Below are positions 28,660 through 43,481 of a stretch of 56,979 nt of DNA, piece after piece. The notes beneath the pieces are model-generated. The model was not told the origin of the DNA, searched no databases, and was given only the letters and a program-made list of their open reading frames with translations. The stretch comes from Streptomyces roseochromogenus subsp. oscitans DS 12.976 (lineage in GTDB: Bacteria; Actinomycetota; Actinomycetes; Streptomycetales; Streptomycetaceae): contig NZ_CM002285.1 of the NCBI RefSeq assembly GCF_000497445.1, positions 3,741,111 to 3,798,089 on the forward strand, given 5' to 3'. Positions within the stretch are counted from its first letter, which is position 1. Each line of letters begins with the position of its first letter. Both the position numbers and the translations under genes were made by a program.

Positions 28660-30786
28660 TTACTCGCCCTTGGCCTTCGCGATGATCTCCTCGGCGACGT
28701 TCCGCGGAACCTCGGCGTAGGAGTCGAACTGCATCGAGTAGCTTGCGCGACCCGACGTCTTGCTGCGGAGGTCGCCGACGTAGCCGAACATCTCCGACAG
28801 GGGCACGAGGCCCTTAACGACGCGGGCACCAGCCCGCTCCTCCATGGCCTGGATCTGGCCACGGCGGGAGTTGATGTCGCCGATGACCTCACCCATGTAG
28901 TCCTCGGGCGTGGTGACCTCGACGGCCATCATCGGCTCAAGGAGCACGGGCGAAGCCTTGCGCGCGGCCTCCTTGAAGGCCTGCGAACCGGCGATCTTGA
29001 AGGCCAGCTCGGAGGAGTCGACCTCGTGGTAGGCACCGTCGTGCAGGATCACGCGGACGCCGGTCATCTCGTAACCGGCGAGGATGCCGAACTGCATGGC
29101 CTCCTGCGCACCGGCGTCGACCGAAGGGATGTACTCCTTCGGGATACGACCACCGGTCACCTTGTTCACGAACTCGTACGAGGTGTCGCCACCCTCGAGC
29201 GGCTCGATGCCGATCTGCACCTTCGCGAACTGACCGGTACCACCGGTCTGCTTCTTGTGGGTGTAGTCGACGCGCTCGACGGCCTTGCGGATCGTCTCGC
29301 GGTAGGCCACCTGCGGCTTGCCGACGTTGGCCTCGACCTTGAACTCACGGCGCATACGGTCGACCAGCACCTCGAGGTGCAGCTCGCCCATACCACCGAT
29401 GATGGTCTGGCCGGTCTCCTCGTCCGAGTGGACCTGGAAGGACGGGTCCTCCTCGGCCAGGCGCTGGATCGCGACGCCCAGCTTCTCCTGGTCGCCCTTC
29501 GACTTGGGCTCGATGGCGACCTGGATGACCGGCGCCGGGAAGTCCATGGACTCCAGGATGACCGGGTTCTTGTCGTCGGACAGCGTCTCACCGGTGGTGG
29601 TCTGCTTCAGGCCCATGACGGCGACGATGTCGCCGGCGCCCACCGACTCGATCTCCTCACGCTTGTTGGCGTGCATACGGTAGATCTTGCCGATGCGCTC
29701 CTTCTTGCCCTTGACGGAGTTCAGCACCGAAGAGCCGGACTCCAGGCGGCCCGAGTAAACCCGGACGAAGGTGAGCTTGCCGAGGTGCGGGTCGCTCATG
29801 ATCTTGAACGCCAGCGCCGAGAGGGGCTCCTCGTCGGACGGCTTGCGCTTGACGACGACCTCGGGGTCCTTGACGTCGTGGCCCTCGATGGCCTCGATGT
29901 CAACCGGGGACGGCAGGTAGCGCACAACCGCGTCGAGCAGGGGCTGGACGCCCTTGTTCTTGAACGCGGTGCCACAGAACACCGGGGTCACGGTGGTGCC
30001 GGTGCCCTTGCCGGACGCGATGGTGATACGACGGATCGCGGCGTACAGCTGCTCCACGGTGGGCTCCACGCCCTCCAGGTACAGCTCCATGATCTCTTCG
30101 TCGTTCTCGGCCACGGCCTCGAGCAGCTTGCCGCGGTACTCCTCGGCAGCCTCGGTGTGCGTGTCCGGGATGTCGACGACGTCGTACATCTCGCCCTTGG
30201 TGGCCTCGGCGGACCAGACCAGGGCCTTCATCGTCACGAGGTCGACGACGCCCTTGAAGTCGGCCTCGGCGCCGATCGGCAGCTGCATCACGATCGGCTG
30301 AGCGCCCAGGCGGTCAGTGATCATGTCGACACAGCGGTGGAACTCGGCACCGGTCCGGTCGAGCTTGTTGACGAAGCAGATACGCGGAACGCCGTAGCGG
30401 TCCGCCTGACGCCACACCGTCTCGGACTGCGGCTCGACGCCGGCGACGCCGTCGAACACCGTCACGGCACCGTCGAGCACGCGCAGGGAGCGCTCCACCT
30501 CGACGGTGAAGTCGACGTGGCCCGGGGTGTCGATGATGTTGATGGTGTGGTCGACGTCTTCCAGCGGCCAGTGACAGGTGGTGGCAGCAGAGGTGATCGT
30601 GATGCCACGCTCCTGCTCCTGCTCCATCCAGTCCATGGTGGCAGCGCCGTCGTGGACCTCACCGATCTTGTAGGACACGCCGGTGTAGAACAGGATCCGC
30701 TCGGTGGTGGTCGTCTTGCCCGCGTCGATGTGGGCCATGATCCCGATATTGCGGACCTTGGCCAGGTCAAGTGAAGTGGTAGCCAT
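28660..30786 (-). CDS. fusA: Translation elongation factor G
   Basis: The protein is 708 residues. The GTPase domain motifs are complete ([27 protein letters not shown]), and domains II to V follow at full length. EF-G drives ribosome translocation and helps subunit recycling. It lies 39 bp after rpsG in the str operon. The sequence looks like the ordinary housekeeping enzyme rather than an FusB-related or diverged EF-G2. Confidence 0.98.
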   Translation of the reverse strand: MATTSLDLAKVRNIGIMAHIDAGKTTTTERILFYTGVSYKIGEVHDGAATMDWMEQEQERGITITSAATTCHWPLEDVDHTINIIDTPGHVDFTVEVERSLRVLDGAVTVFDGVAGVEPQSETVWRQADRYGVPRICFVNKLDRTGAEFHRCVDMITDRLGAQPIVMQLPIGAEADFKGVVDLVTMKALVWSAEATKGEMYDVVDIPDTHTEAAEEYRGKLLEAVAENDEEIMELYLEGVEPTVEQLYAAIRRITIASGKGTGTTVTPVFCGTAFKNKGVQPLLDAVVRYLPSPVDIEAIEGHDVKDPEVVVKRKPSDEEPLSALAFKIMSDPHLGKLTFVRVYSGRLESGSSVLNSVKGKKERIGKIYRMHANKREEIESVGAGDIVAVMGLKQTTTGETLSDDKNPVILESMDFPAPVIQVAIEPKSKGDQEKLGVAIQRLAEEDPSFQVHSDEETGQTIIGGMGELHLEVLVDRMRREFKVEANVGKPQVAYRETIRKAVERVDYTHKKQTGGTGQFAKVQIGIEPLEGGDTSYEFVNKVTGGRIPKEYIPSVDAGAQEAMQFGILAGYEMTGVRVILHDGAYHEVDSSELAFKIAGSQAFKEAARKASPVLLEPMMAVEVTTPEDYMGEVIGDINSRRGQIQAMEERAGARVVKGLVPLSEMFGYVGDLRSKTSGRASYSMQFDSYAEVPRNVAEEIIAKAKGE

Positions 30787-30825
30787 AAGGCTTCAGTCTT
30801 CTCTCGGTCTCGATGTGGGTAGCGA

Positions 30826-31296
30826 CTACCAGCGGTAGTGCGCGAAGGCCTTGTTGGACTCGGCCATCTTGTGGGTGTCCTCGCGCTTCTTCACGGCCGC
30901 ACCGAGGCCGTTGGAGGCGTCGAGAAGCTCGTTGAGGAGACGCTCGGTCATGGTCTTCTCGCGACGGGCGCGGGAGTAACCGACCAGCCAGCGCAGCGCC
31001 AGGGTGTTGGCACGGCCGGGCTTGACCTCGACCGGGACCTGGTAGGTGGCGCCACCGACACGGCGGGACTTGACCTCGAGGGTCGGCTTGATGTTCTCGA
31101 GAGCGCGCTTCAGCGTGATGACCGGGTCGTTGCCGGTCTTCTCGCGCAGGCCCTCCATGGCGCCGTAGACGATGCGCTCGGCGGTGGAGCGCTTGCCGTT
31201 CAGCAGCACCTTGTTGATGAGCGACGTGACCAGAGGAGAACCGTAGACCGGGTCGATGATGACCGGGCGCTTCGGGGCGGGGCCCTTACGAGGCAT
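30826..31296 (-). CDS. rpsG: 30S ribosomal protein S7
   Basis: The protein is 156 residues with the usual start ([11 protein letters not shown]) and the conserved [19 protein letters not shown] block. S7 nucleates assembly of the 30S head and binds 16S rRNA. It starts two bases after the rpsL stop and its ribosome site lies inside the end of rpsL, so the two are coupled. Confidence 0.98.
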   Translation of the reverse strand: MPRKGPAPKRPVIIDPVYGSPLVTSLINKVLLNGKRSTAERIVYGAMEGLREKTGNDPVITLKRALENIKPTLEVKSRRVGGATYQVPVEVKPGRANTLALRWLVGYSRARREKTMTERLLNELLDASNGLGAAVKKREDTHKMAESNKAFAHYRW

Positions 31297-31298
31297 TC

Positions 31299-31670
31299 TT
31301 ACTTCTCCTTCTTGGCGCCGTAGCGGGAACGGGCCTGCTTGCGGTTCTTGACACCCTGGGTGTCGAGGGAGCCACGGATGATCTTGTAGCGAACACCCGG
31401 CAGGTCCTTCACACGGCCGCCGCGCACGAGCACGATGGAGTGCTCCTGCAGGTTGTGTCCCTCACCCGGAATGTAAGCGGTGACCTCGATCCCGCTGGTC
31501 AGACGCACACGCGCGACCTTACGCAGGGCCGAGTTCGGCTTCTTCGGGGTGGTCGTGAACACACGCGTGCAGACGCCACGACGCTGAGGGGAACCCTCGA
31601 GTGCGGGCGTCTTGTTCTTCTCGACCTTGTCCTGCCGGCCCTTACGGACCAGCTGCTGGATCGTAGGCAC
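31299..31670 (-). CDS. rpsL: 30S ribosomal protein S12
   Basis: The protein is 123 residues from GTG 31670 with GGAGAAG upstream; the longer open frame upstream is not needed. It contains [12 protein letters not shown] at the start and the [17 protein letters not shown] loop. Lys43 and Lys88, the classic streptomycin-resistance positions, are both lysine, so the strain should carry the sensitive form. It is the first gene of the str operon. Confidence 0.98.
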   Translation of the reverse strand: MPTIQQLVRKGRQDKVEKNKTPALEGSPQRRGVCTRVFTTTPKKPNSALRKVARVRLTSGIEVTAYIPGEGHNLQEHSIVLVRGGRVKDLPGVRYKIIRGSLDTQGVKNRKQARSRYGAKKEK

Positions 31671-31864
31671 TACTTCTCCGGTTTCTGTGTGCCGATGGGT
31701 ACAGCTAACCTGGAACGTCGCCGACCCACGCGGTCGGGTGTGTCGAATCCCGCAGACCTTCGCCGCAAGGCGAAAAGGGCGCAGATTACGGTGGCCGAAC
31801 GCGGCTCGCAATGCGGTTTGAAGGCACGCACGAGAGCCAGGGCACACCCCAGGCACAAGGTCTG

Positions 31865-31893
31865 AGCGTACCTACCTCATTCGCTGTGGTCAA
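31865..31893 (-). promoter_or_regulatory. Promoter of the str operon (rpsL-rpsG-fusA)
   Basis: On the minus strand TTGACC (31888-31893), a 17-bp spacer and TACGCT (31865-31870) fit the main vegetative sigma factor. The leader to rpsL would be about 190 bases. The rest of the 31671-32092 gap holds this leader, the rpoC terminator and no gene that I can support. Confidence 0.75.
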
Positions 31894-32038
31894 AACAAAT
31901 GGAGCCCGGCGGCCTGGGCCTGCGCCCCATGTCAAGCCGCTGTACGCTACGTGATCTTCGAATCGACGATTCCAGGCCCGCCGGCCCTCCGCGAAACCGC
32001 CGCAAAGGCTCCAGGAACGCCTGTGAGCGCACCACGCC

Positions 32039-32073
32039 GAAGGGCGGCCACCCCCTTGGGGTGACCGCCCTTC
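32039..32073 (-). terminator. Terminator downstream of rpoC
   Basis: A 16-bp stem with one mismatch (32039-32054 with 32058-32073) and a 3-base loop begins 20 bp beyond the rpoC stop. It separates the rpoBC unit from the str operon. Confidence 0.88.
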
Positions 32074-32092
32074 AGTGCGTCAGACGCACGCC

Positions 32093-35992
<3,900 letters not shown>

Positions 35993-36051
35993 TATGCGTC
36001 AATCCCTCTCAGGGTCGTAAGTCTGTGGTCTGAAACGGGGGCCTGGGGGTC

Positions 36052-36079
36052 GGCGGGCCTCCTGGTCAGGAGGCCCGCC
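36052..36079 (-). other. Intercistronic hairpin between rpoB and rpoC
   Basis: A 12-bp perfect stem (36052-36063 with 36068-36079, tetraloop GGTC) lies 10 bp after the rpoB stop within the 96-bp gap. It has no U-rich tail, so it is more likely an mRNA stability or processing element than a terminator. Confidence 0.55.
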
Positions 36080-36088
36080 CGACTCCCG

Positions 36089-39000
36089 TCAGACCTCTTC
36101 GACGCTGCTCGGCTCGCGCCGGGACAGGTCGATGCCGAGCTCCTCCGCAGCGCGGAAGACGTCCTCGTCGGTGTCACGCATCTCGATGGACATACCGTCG
36201 CTGGACAGCACCTCCACGTTCAGGCAGAGCGACTGCATCTCCTTGATGAGCACCTTGAAGGACTCGGGGATGCCGGGCTCGGGGATGTTCTCGCCCTTGA
36301 CGATCGCCTCGTAGACCTTCACGCGGCCGGTGACGTCGTCGGACTTGATGGTCAGCAGCTCCTGGAGGGCGTACGCGGCGCCGTAGGCCTCGAGGGCCCA
36401 CACCTCCATCTCACCGAAGCGCTGGCCACCGAACTGCGCCTTACCACCCAGCGGCTGCTGGGTGATCATCGAGTACGGACCGGTCGAGCGGGCGTGCAGC
36501 TTGTCGTCGACCAGGTGGTGCAGCTTCAGGATGTACATGTAGCCGACCGAGATCGGGTCGGGGAACGGCTCACCGCTACGACCGTCGAACAACCGGGCCT
36601 TGCCGGACGGCAGGACCATACGGTCGCCGTCGCGGTTCGGCAGGGTGTTGGCCAGCAGGCCGGTGACCTCGTCCTCGCGGGCACCGTCGAAGACCGGGGT
36701 GGCGACGTTGGTGCGCGGGGCGACCTGGTCGGCACCGATGGTCTGCAGGCGCTGCGCCCACTCGTCGGCGAGGCCGGAGACGTCCCAGCCCTGGCTGGCG
36801 AGCCAGCCGAGGTGGATCTCCAGGACCTGTCCCGGGTTCATTCGGGACGGTACGCCGAGCGGGTTGAGGATGATGTCGACCGGGGTGCCGTCCTCCAGGA
36901 ACGGCATGTCCTCGATCGGCAGGATCTTCGAGATGACACCCTTGTTGCCGTGACGGCCGGCGAGCTTGTCACCGTCGGTGATCTTGCGCTTCTGCGCGAC
37001 GTAGACGCGGACCAGCTGGTTCACGCCCGGCGGCAGCTCGTCGCCCTCCTCGCGGTCGAAGACGCGCACGCCGATGACCTTGCCGGTCTCGCCGTGCGGC
37101 ACCTTCAGCGAGGTGTCACGGACCTCACGGGCCTTCTCACCGAAGATCGCGCGCAGCAGGCGCTCCTCGGGGGTCAGCTCGGTCTCGCCCTTCGGGGTGA
37201 CCTTGCCGACGAGGATGTCGCCGGCGATGACCTCGGCACCGATGCGGATGATGCCGCGCTCGTCGAGGTCGGCGAGGACCTCCTCCGAGACGTTCGGGAT
37301 GTCCCGGGTGATCTCCTCCGGGCCGAGCTTGGTGTCACGGGCGTCGACCTCGTGCTCCTCGATGTGGATCGAGGAGAGGACGTCGTCCTGCACGAGGCGC
37401 TGCGACAGGATGATCGCGTCCTCGTAGTTGTGACCCTCCCACGGCATGAACGCCACGAGCAGGTTCTTGCCGAGGGCCATCTCGCCGTTCTCGGTGGCCG
37501 GGCCGTCGGCGAGGACCTGGCCCTCGACCACGCGGTCGCCCTCGTTGACGACGACCTTCTGGTTGACCGAGGTGCCCTGGTTGGACCGGGAGAACTTGGC
37601 CAGACGGTACGTGATGTACGTGCCGTCGTCGTTGGCGGTGGTGATGTAGTCCGCGGAGACCTCCTGGACCACACCGTCCTTCTCGGCCTTGACCACGTCG
37701 CCGGCGTCGACCGCGGAGCGGTACTCCATGCCGGTGCCGACGAGCGGGGCCTCGGACTTGATCAGCGGCACGGCCTGGCGCATCATGTTCGCGCCCATGA
37801 GGGCACGGTTGGCGTCGTCGTGCTCCAGGAACGGGATCATCGCGGTCGCGACCGACACCATCTGGCGCGGCGACACGTCCATGTAGTCGACCTCGTCACC
37901 CGAGACATAGTCGACCTCGCCGCCACGGCGGCGCACCAGGACGCGGTCGGCGAACCGCAGATCCTCGGTGAGCGGCGCGTTGGCCTGCGCGATGACGAAG
38001 CGGTCTTCCTCGTCGGCGGTCAGGTAGTCGACCTCGTCGGTGACCTGGCCGTCGACCACCTTGCGGTACGGGGTCTCGACGAAACCGAACGCGTTGACCC
38101 GGCCGTAGGAGGCGAGCGAGCCGATCAGACCGATGTTCGGGCCTTCCGGCGTCTCGATCGGGCACATGCGGCCGTAGTGCGAGGGGTGCACGTCACGGAC
38201 CTCGAAGCCGGCCCGCTCACGGGAGAGACCACCCGGGCCGAGGGCGTTCAGACGACGCTTGTGCGTCAGCCCCGACAGCGGGTTGTTCTGGTCCATGAAC
38301 TGGGACAGCTGCGACGTACCGAAGAACTCCTTGATCGACGCCACGACCGGGCGGATGTTGATCAGGGTCTGCGGCGTGATCGCCTCGACGTCCTGCGTGG
38401 TCATGCGCTCGCGCACGACACGCTCCATACGGGCGAGACCCGTACGGACCTGATTCTGGATCAGCTCGCCGACGCTGCGGATACGGCGGTTGCCGAAGTG
38501 GTCGATGTCGTCGGTCTCGACCATGATCGTGCGACCGGACTCGACGACCGTCTCGGTCTCACCGGCGTGCAGCTTCACCAGGTACTTGATGGTGGCGATG
38601 ACGTCGTCGGTGGTGAGGACGCCGGCGTCCAGCGGCTCGTCCGCGCCGAGCTTCTTGTTCACCTTGTAGCGGCCGACCTTGGCGAGGTCGTAGCGCTTCG
38701 GGTTGAAGTAGAGGTTCTCCAGCAGCGTCTGCGCGGCCTCACGCGTGGGGGGCTCGCCCGGACGCAGCTTGCGGTAGATGTCGAGCAGCGCGTCGTCCTG
38801 GCCCTGGGTGTGGTCCTTCTCCAGGGTGGCGCGCATGGACTCGTACTCGCCGAACTCCTCGAGGATCTGCTCGGTCGTCCAGCCGAGCGCCTTCAGCAGC
38901 ACGGTGACCGACTGCTTGCGCTTGCGGTCGATACGCACACCGACCATGTCGCGCTTGTCGATCTCCATCTCCAGCCAGGCACCCCGGGACGGGATGATCT

Positions 39001-39571
39001 TGGCGGAGAAGATGTCCTTGTCGGACGTCTTGTCGATGGTGGAGTCGAAGTAGACACCGGGGGAGCGAACCAGCTGGGACACCACGACACGCTCGGTGCC
39101 GTTGATGACGAAGGTGCCCTTGTTCGTCATGAGCGGGAAGTCGCCCATGAAGACGGTCTGGGACTTGATCTCACCGGTCTCGTTGTTGGTGAACTCGGCA
39201 GTGACGAAGAGCGGGGCGGCGTACGTGAAGTCGCGCTCCTTGCACTCGTCGATGGAGTTCTTCGGCGGCTCGAAGCGGTGGTCCCGGAACGTCAGGGACA
39301 TCGACCCGGAGAAGTCCTCGATCGGGGAGATCTCCTCGAAGATCTCCTCCAGACCGGACTTGGTGGGGACGTCCTGACCGTTCTCCAGAGCCTCCTCGAC
39401 CCGACTCTGCCAGGCGGTGTTGCCGAGCAGCCAGTCGAAGCTCTCGGTCTGCAGCGCGAGCAGGTTCGGAACCTCGAGAGGCTCCTTGATCTTTGCAAAG
39501 GAGATGCGCAGCGGGGCGGTGCTGGCGCCGTTGTTCGTATTCGCGGTCGAGGCATTGCGCGAGGCGGCCAA
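36089..39571 (-). CDS. rpoB: DNA-directed RNA polymerase subunit beta
   Basis: The protein is 1160 residues from TTG 39571, preceded by GGAAGGA, giving the N-terminus [14 protein letters not shown] seen in streptomycetes. A longer frame reaches 39631 but lacks support. The rifampicin region [19 protein letters not shown] is wild type; with this start the His of THK is residue 437, the numbering used for S. coelicolor rifampicin mutants, which supports the TTG. It forms the catalytic core with rpoC. Its own promoter lies about 165 bp upstream. Confidence 0.97.
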   Translation of the reverse strand: MAASRNASTANTNNGASTAPLRISFAKIKEPLEVPNLLALQTESFDWLLGNTAWQSRVEEALENGQDVPTKSGLEEIFEEISPIEDFSGSMSLTFRDHRFEPPKNSIDECKERDFTYAAPLFVTAEFTNNETGEIKSQTVFMGDFPLMTNKGTFVINGTERVVVSQLVRSPGVYFDSTIDKTSDKDIFSAKIIPSRGAWLEMEIDKRDMVGVRIDRKRKQSVTVLLKALGWTTEQILEEFGEYESMRATLEKDHTQGQDDALLDIYRKLRPGEPPTREAAQTLLENLYFNPKRYDLAKVGRYKVNKKLGADEPLDAGVLTTDDVIATIKYLVKLHAGETETVVESGRTIMVETDDIDHFGNRRIRSVGELIQNQVRTGLARMERVVRERMTTQDVEAITPQTLINIRPVVASIKEFFGTSQLSQFMDQNNPLSGLTHKRRLNALGPGGLSRERAGFEVRDVHPSHYGRMCPIETPEGPNIGLIGSLASYGRVNAFGFVETPYRKVVDGQVTDEVDYLTADEEDRFVIAQANAPLTEDLRFADRVLVRRRGGEVDYVSGDEVDYMDVSPRQMVSVATAMIPFLEHDDANRALMGANMMRQAVPLIKSEAPLVGTGMEYRSAVDAGDVVKAEKDGVVQEVSADYITTANDDGTYITYRLAKFSRSNQGTSVNQKVVVNEGDRVVEGQVLADGPATENGEMALGKNLLVAFMPWEGHNYEDAIILSQRLVQDDVLSSIHIEEHEVDARDTKLGPEEITRDIPNVSEEVLADLDERGIIRIGAEVIAGDILVGKVTPKGETELTPEERLLRAIFGEKAREVRDTSLKVPHGETGKVIGVRVFDREEGDELPPGVNQLVRVYVAQKRKITDGDKLAGRHGNKGVISKILPIEDMPFLEDGTPVDIILNPLGVPSRMNPGQVLEIHLGWLASQGWDVSGLADEWAQRLQTIGADQVAPRTNVATPVFDGAREDEVTGLLANTLPNRDGDRMVLPSGKARLFDGRSGEPFPDPISVGYMYILKLHHLVDDKLHARSTGPYSMITQQPLGGKAQFGGQRFGEMEVWALEAYGAAYALQELLTIKSDDVTGRVKVYEAIVKGENIPEPGIPESFKVLIKEMQSLCLNVEVLSSDGMSIEMRDTDEDVFRAAEELGIDLSRREPSSVEEV

Positions 39572-39734
39572 GAGGGGGTCCTTCCGAGGGCTCGGACTCA
39601 CTACGCGCGTGCCGGCCCCTCCCCCGTACACAGGGACAGAAACCCCAGGTCAAGGGGCTTTTGTCATCCGTGCTTGAGTGAGGGCAGACCCCTGGTGACG
39701 GGCAGGGGACAGCTAACAGGCAGCGCAAAGGGTC

Positions 39735-39763
39735 AGTGTAGCCACTTGGCACACTGATGTCCA
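39735..39763 (-). promoter_or_regulatory. rpoBC promoter
   Basis: On the minus strand TGGACA (39758-39763), a 17-bp spacer and TACACT (39735-39740) form a good vegetative promoter inside the 593-bp gap between rplL and rpoB. The remainder of the gap (39572-40164) contains the leader and the rplL terminator, with no gene seen. Confidence 0.72.
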
Positions 39764-40035
39764 GTGCGGGTTTGTCGAGACCCTCGCTGTGCTCACCGCT
39801 CTTGTCAACGCCCTCGGCATGCCTGCCCTCAACGCACGTTGATACTGCCCTCTTCGCCGTCGATCCATGCCTCGGATTCGGATCCTTGTGACGACGCGTC
39901 CTGAGAATTGCGCGCTGCGTGCGGTTCGTCAAGGCCCCCCAGCCCAAAGCAGACCGTCCGGAGACACGACGAAGATCACCATACCCCTCGCCGAGACGAG
40001 TGCAAGGTAACCGTGGTCGAGCCCGCCGGAGACGA

Positions 40036-40071
40036 CGAAGAGCGACCACCCGGATGGATGATCGCTCTTCG
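40036..40071 (-). terminator. Terminator or attenuator between rplL and rpoB
   Basis: A perfect 10-bp outer stem (CGAAGAGCGA, 40036-40045 with 40062-40071) with partial inner pairing lies about 95 bp beyond the rplL stop. Partial read-through here would set the ratio of ribosomal protein to polymerase transcripts. Confidence 0.7.
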
Positions 40072-40164
40072 CTGCGTTCGCGTTACAGCCCTACGAGGCA
40101 CTTTTCATGGCGCCCCAAGGCCGCTGTTCGGCGCGCGTTCGAGTCCGTGCGGACCCGGAAGGTC

Positions 40165-40554
40165 TTACTTGACCTCGACGGAGGCACCGGCGCCCTTGAG
40201 GGCCTCGGCAGCCTTGTCAGCGGCCTCCTTGTTGACCTTCTCGAGGACCGGCTTCGGGGTGCCGTCGACGAGGTCCTTGGCCTCCTTCAGACCCAGCGAG
40301 GTCAGCTCACGCACGACCTTGATGACCTGGATCTTCTTCTCGCCGGCGCCGGTGAGGATGACGTCGAACTCGTCCTTCTCCTCCTCGGCCTCGGCGGCGG
40401 CGCCACCAGCGGCACCACCGGCGACGACGACCGGCGCGGCAGCGGCGGCGGTGACGTCGAACTTCTCCTCGAAGGCCTTCACGAACTCGGAGAGCTCGAT
40501 GAGGGTCATGCCCTCGAACTGCTCGAGCAGCTCGTCCTGGGTGAGCTTCGCCAT
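40165..40554 (-). CDS. rplL: 50S ribosomal protein L7/L12
   Basis: The protein is 129 residues from ATG 40554. It has the N-terminal dimer domain ([19 protein letters not shown]), the Ala/Gly-rich hinge and the C-terminal factor-binding domain ([20 protein letters not shown]). It forms the ribosomal stalk with L10 and recruits GTPase factors. It follows rplJ by 111 bp. Confidence 0.98.
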   Translation of the reverse strand: MAKLTQDELLEQFEGMTLIELSEFVKAFEEKFDVTAAAAAPVVVAGGAAGGAAAEAEEEKDEFDVILTGAGEKKIQVIKVVRELTSLGLKEAKDLVDGTPKPVLEKVNKEAADKAAEALKGAGASVEVK

Positions 40555-40665
40555 GATGGCGGTCCTTCCACTCAAATCGGCAGGTGCCGGATGTACTGGA
40601 TAAGGCGGGCGTACGTTGGCCCGCTGCGACCCGCGGCTTCGCTACGGGTCAGAAAGCGAGCCGAA

Positions 40666-41196
40666 TTACTCGGCACCGCCCTGCTCGGCCTGCTTGGCGC
40701 GCAGCGCGTCCACGGTGCGGACGAGCTTCGACGGCAGCGCCTGGAAGACGGAGGCAGCCTGGGACTGCTTCGCCTTGAAGGCACCGGCCAGCTTGCTGAG
40801 CAGAACCTCGCGGGACTCGAGGTCCGCAAGCTTCTTGATCTCGTCGGCGGACAGCGCCTTGCCGTCAAGGACACCGCCCTTGATGACGAGATTCGGGTTG
40901 TCCTTGGCGAAGTCACGGAGACCCTTCGCCGACTCCACCGGGTCACCGGTGACGAAGGCGACGGCCGTCGGACCAGCGAAGAGCTGGTCGTCCAGCGTGA
41001 TCCCGGCCTCGTTGGCCGCAATCTTGGTCAGCGTGTTCTTCACCACGGCGTACTGGGCGTTCTCACCGAGAGAACGGCGCAGCGTCTTGAGCTGCGCCAC
41101 GGTAAGACCGCGGTACTCGGTCAGCACGGCGGCGTTCGAGTTGCGGAACTTGTCCGTCAGCTCGGCAACCGCGGCAGCCTTGTCGGGCCTCGCCAT
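40666..41196 (-). CDS. rplJ: 50S ribosomal protein L10
   Basis: The protein is 176 residues from ATG 41196 (GGAAGGAGG upstream). Sequence blocks such as [18 protein letters not shown] and VKNTLTKIA are typical of the family. It anchors L7/L12 dimers on the 23S rRNA. The upstream frame extension is leader sequence. Its mRNA carries an L10 leader with an intrinsic terminator, so expression is probably feedback controlled. Confidence 0.98.
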   Translation of the reverse strand: MARPDKAAAVAELTDKFRNSNAAVLTEYRGLTVAQLKTLRRSLGENAQYAVVKNTLTKIAANEAGITLDDQLFAGPTAVAFVTGDPVESAKGLRDFAKDNPNLVIKGGVLDGKALSADEIKKLADLESREVLLSKLAGAFKAKQSQAASVFQALPSKLVRTVDALRAKQAEQGGAE

Positions 41197-41250
41197 AGAG
41201 CCTCGGCCTCCTTCCGGGTGATTCGGACCGCGCGGACCCGAAGGAGGACT

Positions 41251-41288
41251 GGGGAAAACGAAACGCCCCGGCGCAGGCGCACGGGGCG
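41251..41288 (-). terminator. Attenuator in the rplJ leader
   Basis: On the minus strand CGCCCCG (41282-41288) pairs with CGGGGCG (41264-41270), followed by TTTCGTTTTCC. This is an intrinsic terminator 55-70 bases before the rplJ start, inside the leader, so it can act as a transcription attenuator controlled by L10 binding. Confidence 0.75.
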
Positions 41289-41440
41289 GACTCGACCGGC
41301 CGCACACGCGCTCGGCGCGCGTACTCCGGGAGTTCTTCCACTGACACCTGCGCGGGTCGCCCACTTTTCAGCGGATCCTTCGGCCACCGCGCCCTCGTTC
41401 AGAGCGCACGGCAACGACCAGCGGTCTTTGGCTTCTGCAA
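41264..41440 (-). ncRNA. L10 leader (ribosomal protein autoregulatory RNA)
   Basis: The minus-strand leader of rplJ contains CCAAAGACCGCTGGT (CCAAAGACC at 41423-41431), matching the conserved core of L10 leaders, and lies between the upstream terminator and rplJ. L10(L12)4 binding to such leaders represses the operon. The exact ends are estimated. Confidence 0.7.
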
Positions 41441-41447
41441 GAGAGTA

Positions 41448-41498
41448 CGGGACCGGGGCGCCGCCGAGCAAATCGGGCTCTACGGCGCCCCGGTCCCG
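41448..41498 (-). terminator. Terminator downstream of the lipoprotein gene
   Basis: A perfect 16-bp stem (41448-41463 with 41483-41498) with a 19-base loop begins 15 bp beyond the lipoprotein stop. It insulates that gene from the rplJ leader. Confidence 0.85.
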
Positions 41499-41512
41499 CT
41501 ACGTCACCGGGC

Positions 41513-42478
41513 TCAGGAGCTGGTGCCGGAGCCACCCGCCACGCTGCCGGTGCCGGTGCCAGTGCCGCCGGACATGCCGCCCGTCATGCCACCGGTCATG
41601 CCGCCGGACTTCAGCAGGTTCGCGAAGTCGGTGGTGTCGCCGGCCGGGGGTGCCTCGGCGGAGACCTTCACGCCGTAGTCGCTGTAGTAGGCCGTGCTGG
41701 TCATCTTGCCGTTCGCCGTGTCGGCCTGCTCGGACTTCTTCACCAGCAGGTTCTGGTCGTTGATCCACAGGTCGATGGTGTCGGTGGTGACGCCCGCCTG
41801 GTCGAGCTGCTTCTTCAGGGCCGCCAGCTGGTCCGCGTTGAGGTTGCCGTTCTTGCCGGCGAGGTCGGCGACGTTCACCGTGCCCGCGTAGTGCGTGGTG
41901 TGGACGCCGGAGACCGTCTCCTCGCCGACCTTCTTCACGTCACCGGAGGCCTGGAGCATCTTCACGGACTGGTCCGGCGTGGAGTTCTGCAGCTGGCCCT
42001 TCAGGTACGAGCCGGAGGCGCCGCCGAGCTTGGCCAGCTCGTCGTACGAGTACTTGATCCAGTGCTTGCCGCCCGTGTGCTGGGCGTAGGTGTCGCTCAT
42101 GTGCGCGTAGTAGGCGTCCGGCAGATAGCGGGCCTCCATCGACTGTGTGCCAGCCTGGCGCATCATGTCGGCCATCTTGCCGCCGGTGTAGGTGATGGTG
42201 AGGTTGCCCTTGAGGCCGTCGCCCCAGGTGAGCGCGCCGTTCGCCGTCATCGTCATCAGGTTGCCGATGGACGTGGTGGAGCGCACCTTGGCCGAGTCCG
42301 CCTTGTCGGTGGACTGCTCGGCGGAGCGCAGCGCGGCGATGGGGCTGACGTGGATCGCGGCGCCGCCGGCCGCCTTGCCGCCCTTCCCGGAGTCAGAGGA
42401 GCCGCAAGCGGCCACCCCGGTCAGCGCGGCGACCACCGCCACGGAGAGGGCCATCCGGCGTGCCGTCGTGCTCTTCAT
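41513..42478 (-). CDS. Secreted lipoprotein, LppX/LolA-like
   Basis: The protein is 321 residues. It has a signal peptide (MKSTTARRMALSVAVVAALTG) and a lipobox VAAC followed by a Gly/Ser/Lys-rich linker, so it should be anchored to the outside of the membrane. The mature part contains alternating beta-type segments reminiscent of LppX/LolA-type lipid-binding lipoproteins, and a Gly/Met/Thr-repeat tail (SGGMTGGMTGGMSGG). It lies between rplA and rplJ with its own terminator, as in other streptomycetes. The exact function is unknown. Confidence 0.88.
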   Translation of the reverse strand: MKSTTARRMALSVAVVAALTGVAACGSSDSGKGGKAAGGAAIHVSPIAALRSAEQSTDKADSAKVRSTTSIGNLMTMTANGALTWGDGLKGNLTITYTGGKMADMMRQAGTQSMEARYLPDAYYAHMSDTYAQHTGGKHWIKYSYDELAKLGGASGSYLKGQLQNSTPDQSVKMLQASGDVKKVGEETVSGVHTTHYAGTVNVADLAGKNGNLNADQLAALKKQLDQAGVTTDTIDLWINDQNLLVKKSEQADTANGKMTSTAYYSDYGVKVSAEAPPAGDTTDFANLLKSGGMTGGMTGGMSGGTGTGTGSVAGGSGTSS

Positions 42479-42571
42479 CGTGTCCTACCCCCATGCAAGT
42501 CGTGTGCCCGCACCGTGGCCCGGGCCACTGACAGTCGTGCGACAGCTCGTGCAAAGAAAGCTCGTACAAAG

Positions 42572-42615
42572 AAAGGACGGGCCCTGCACCTGGAAGGTTG
42601 CAGGGCCCGTCCTTT
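42572..42615 (-). terminator. Terminator downstream of rplA
   Basis: A perfect 17-bp stem (42572-42588 with 42599-42615) with a 10-base loop is followed on the minus strand by TTTCTTTG. Two near-identical 15-bp units (GCTCGTGCAAAGAAA and GCTCGTACAAAGAAA, 42545-42574) overlap its edge and may be part of the lipoprotein promoter region. Confidence 0.9.
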
Positions 42616-42656
42616 GCTTACGCGTACCTGACGCGGCTACCGGGTGAGCGGGAGGC

Positions 42657-43382
42657 TCAGACGGCGGCCGGGTCCTCCTCGACGAGGAGGTTGCGGGTGC
42701 GGTTCGGGTCGACCGGAATGCCGGGGCCCATCGTGGTGGTGATGGCGGCCTTCTTGATGTAGCGGCCCTTGGCGGCGGACGGCTTCAGACGGAGGATCTC
42801 CTCCAGCGCGGCGCCGTAGTTCTCCACCAGCTTGGCGTCGTCGAAGGACGCCTTGCCGATGATGAAGTGCAGGTTCGAGTGCTTGTCGACGCGGAACTCG
42901 ATCTTGCCGCCCTTGATCTCCGTGACGGCCTTGGCCGTGTCGGGGGTCACGGTGCCGGTCTTCGGGTTCGGCATCAGACCACGGGGGCCGAGGACGCGGC
43001 CGAGGCGGCCGACCTTGCCCATGAGGTCCGGGGTGGCGACGACGGCGTCGAAGTCCAGACGGCCCTTCGCCACCTCGTCGATCAGCTCGTCGGCGCCGAC
43101 GATGTCGGCGCCCGCGGCACGCGCGGCCTCGGCACGGTCACCGGTCGCGAAGACCAGGACCCGGGCGGTCTTACCGGTGCCGTGCGGGAGGTTCACGGTG
43201 CCACGGACCATCTGGTCGGCCTTGCGCGGGTCGACACCCAGACGGAAGGCGACCTCGACGGTGCCGTCGAACTTGGTCGTGGAGGTCTCCTTGGCGAGAC
43301 GGACGGCCTCGAGCGGGGCGTACAGCTTCTCCCGGTCGACCTTGGCGTCCGCAGCGCGGAGAGCCTTGCTGCGCTTGCTCAC
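42657..43382 (-). CDS. rplA: 50S ribosomal protein L1
   Basis: The protein is 241 residues from GTG 43382 with AGGAGC upstream. The signature blocks [11 protein letters not shown] and [22 protein letters not shown] are present. It binds 23S rRNA at the L1 stalk and often represses the rplK-rplA mRNA. It is cotranscribed with rplK, 99 bp upstream. Confidence 0.98.
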   Translation of the reverse strand: MSKRSKALRAADAKVDREKLYAPLEAVRLAKETSTTKFDGTVEVAFRLGVDPRKADQMVRGTVNLPHGTGKTARVLVFATGDRAEAARAAGADIVGADELIDEVAKGRLDFDAVVATPDLMGKVGRLGRVLGPRGLMPNPKTGTVTPDTAKAVTEIKGGKIEFRVDKHSNLHFIIGKASFDDAKLVENYGAALEEILRLKPSAAKGRYIKKAAITTTMGPGIPVDPNRTRNLLVEEDPAAV

Positions 43383-43481
43383 AACTTGCTCCTGTGTGTT
43401 CTGAAAGGAGTCGTGGTCTCTGGGCCGAGCAGGCCCTGCCACGTGCGACCGGCTACGGCCGCATTACTGCTGGGGGTGGGT

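Noticed and set aside
41513..42478. Gly/Met/Thr tail of the lipoprotein as a separate repeat element
   Set aside because: It is a short in-frame low-complexity C-terminus (about 15 codons), common in such lipoproteins.
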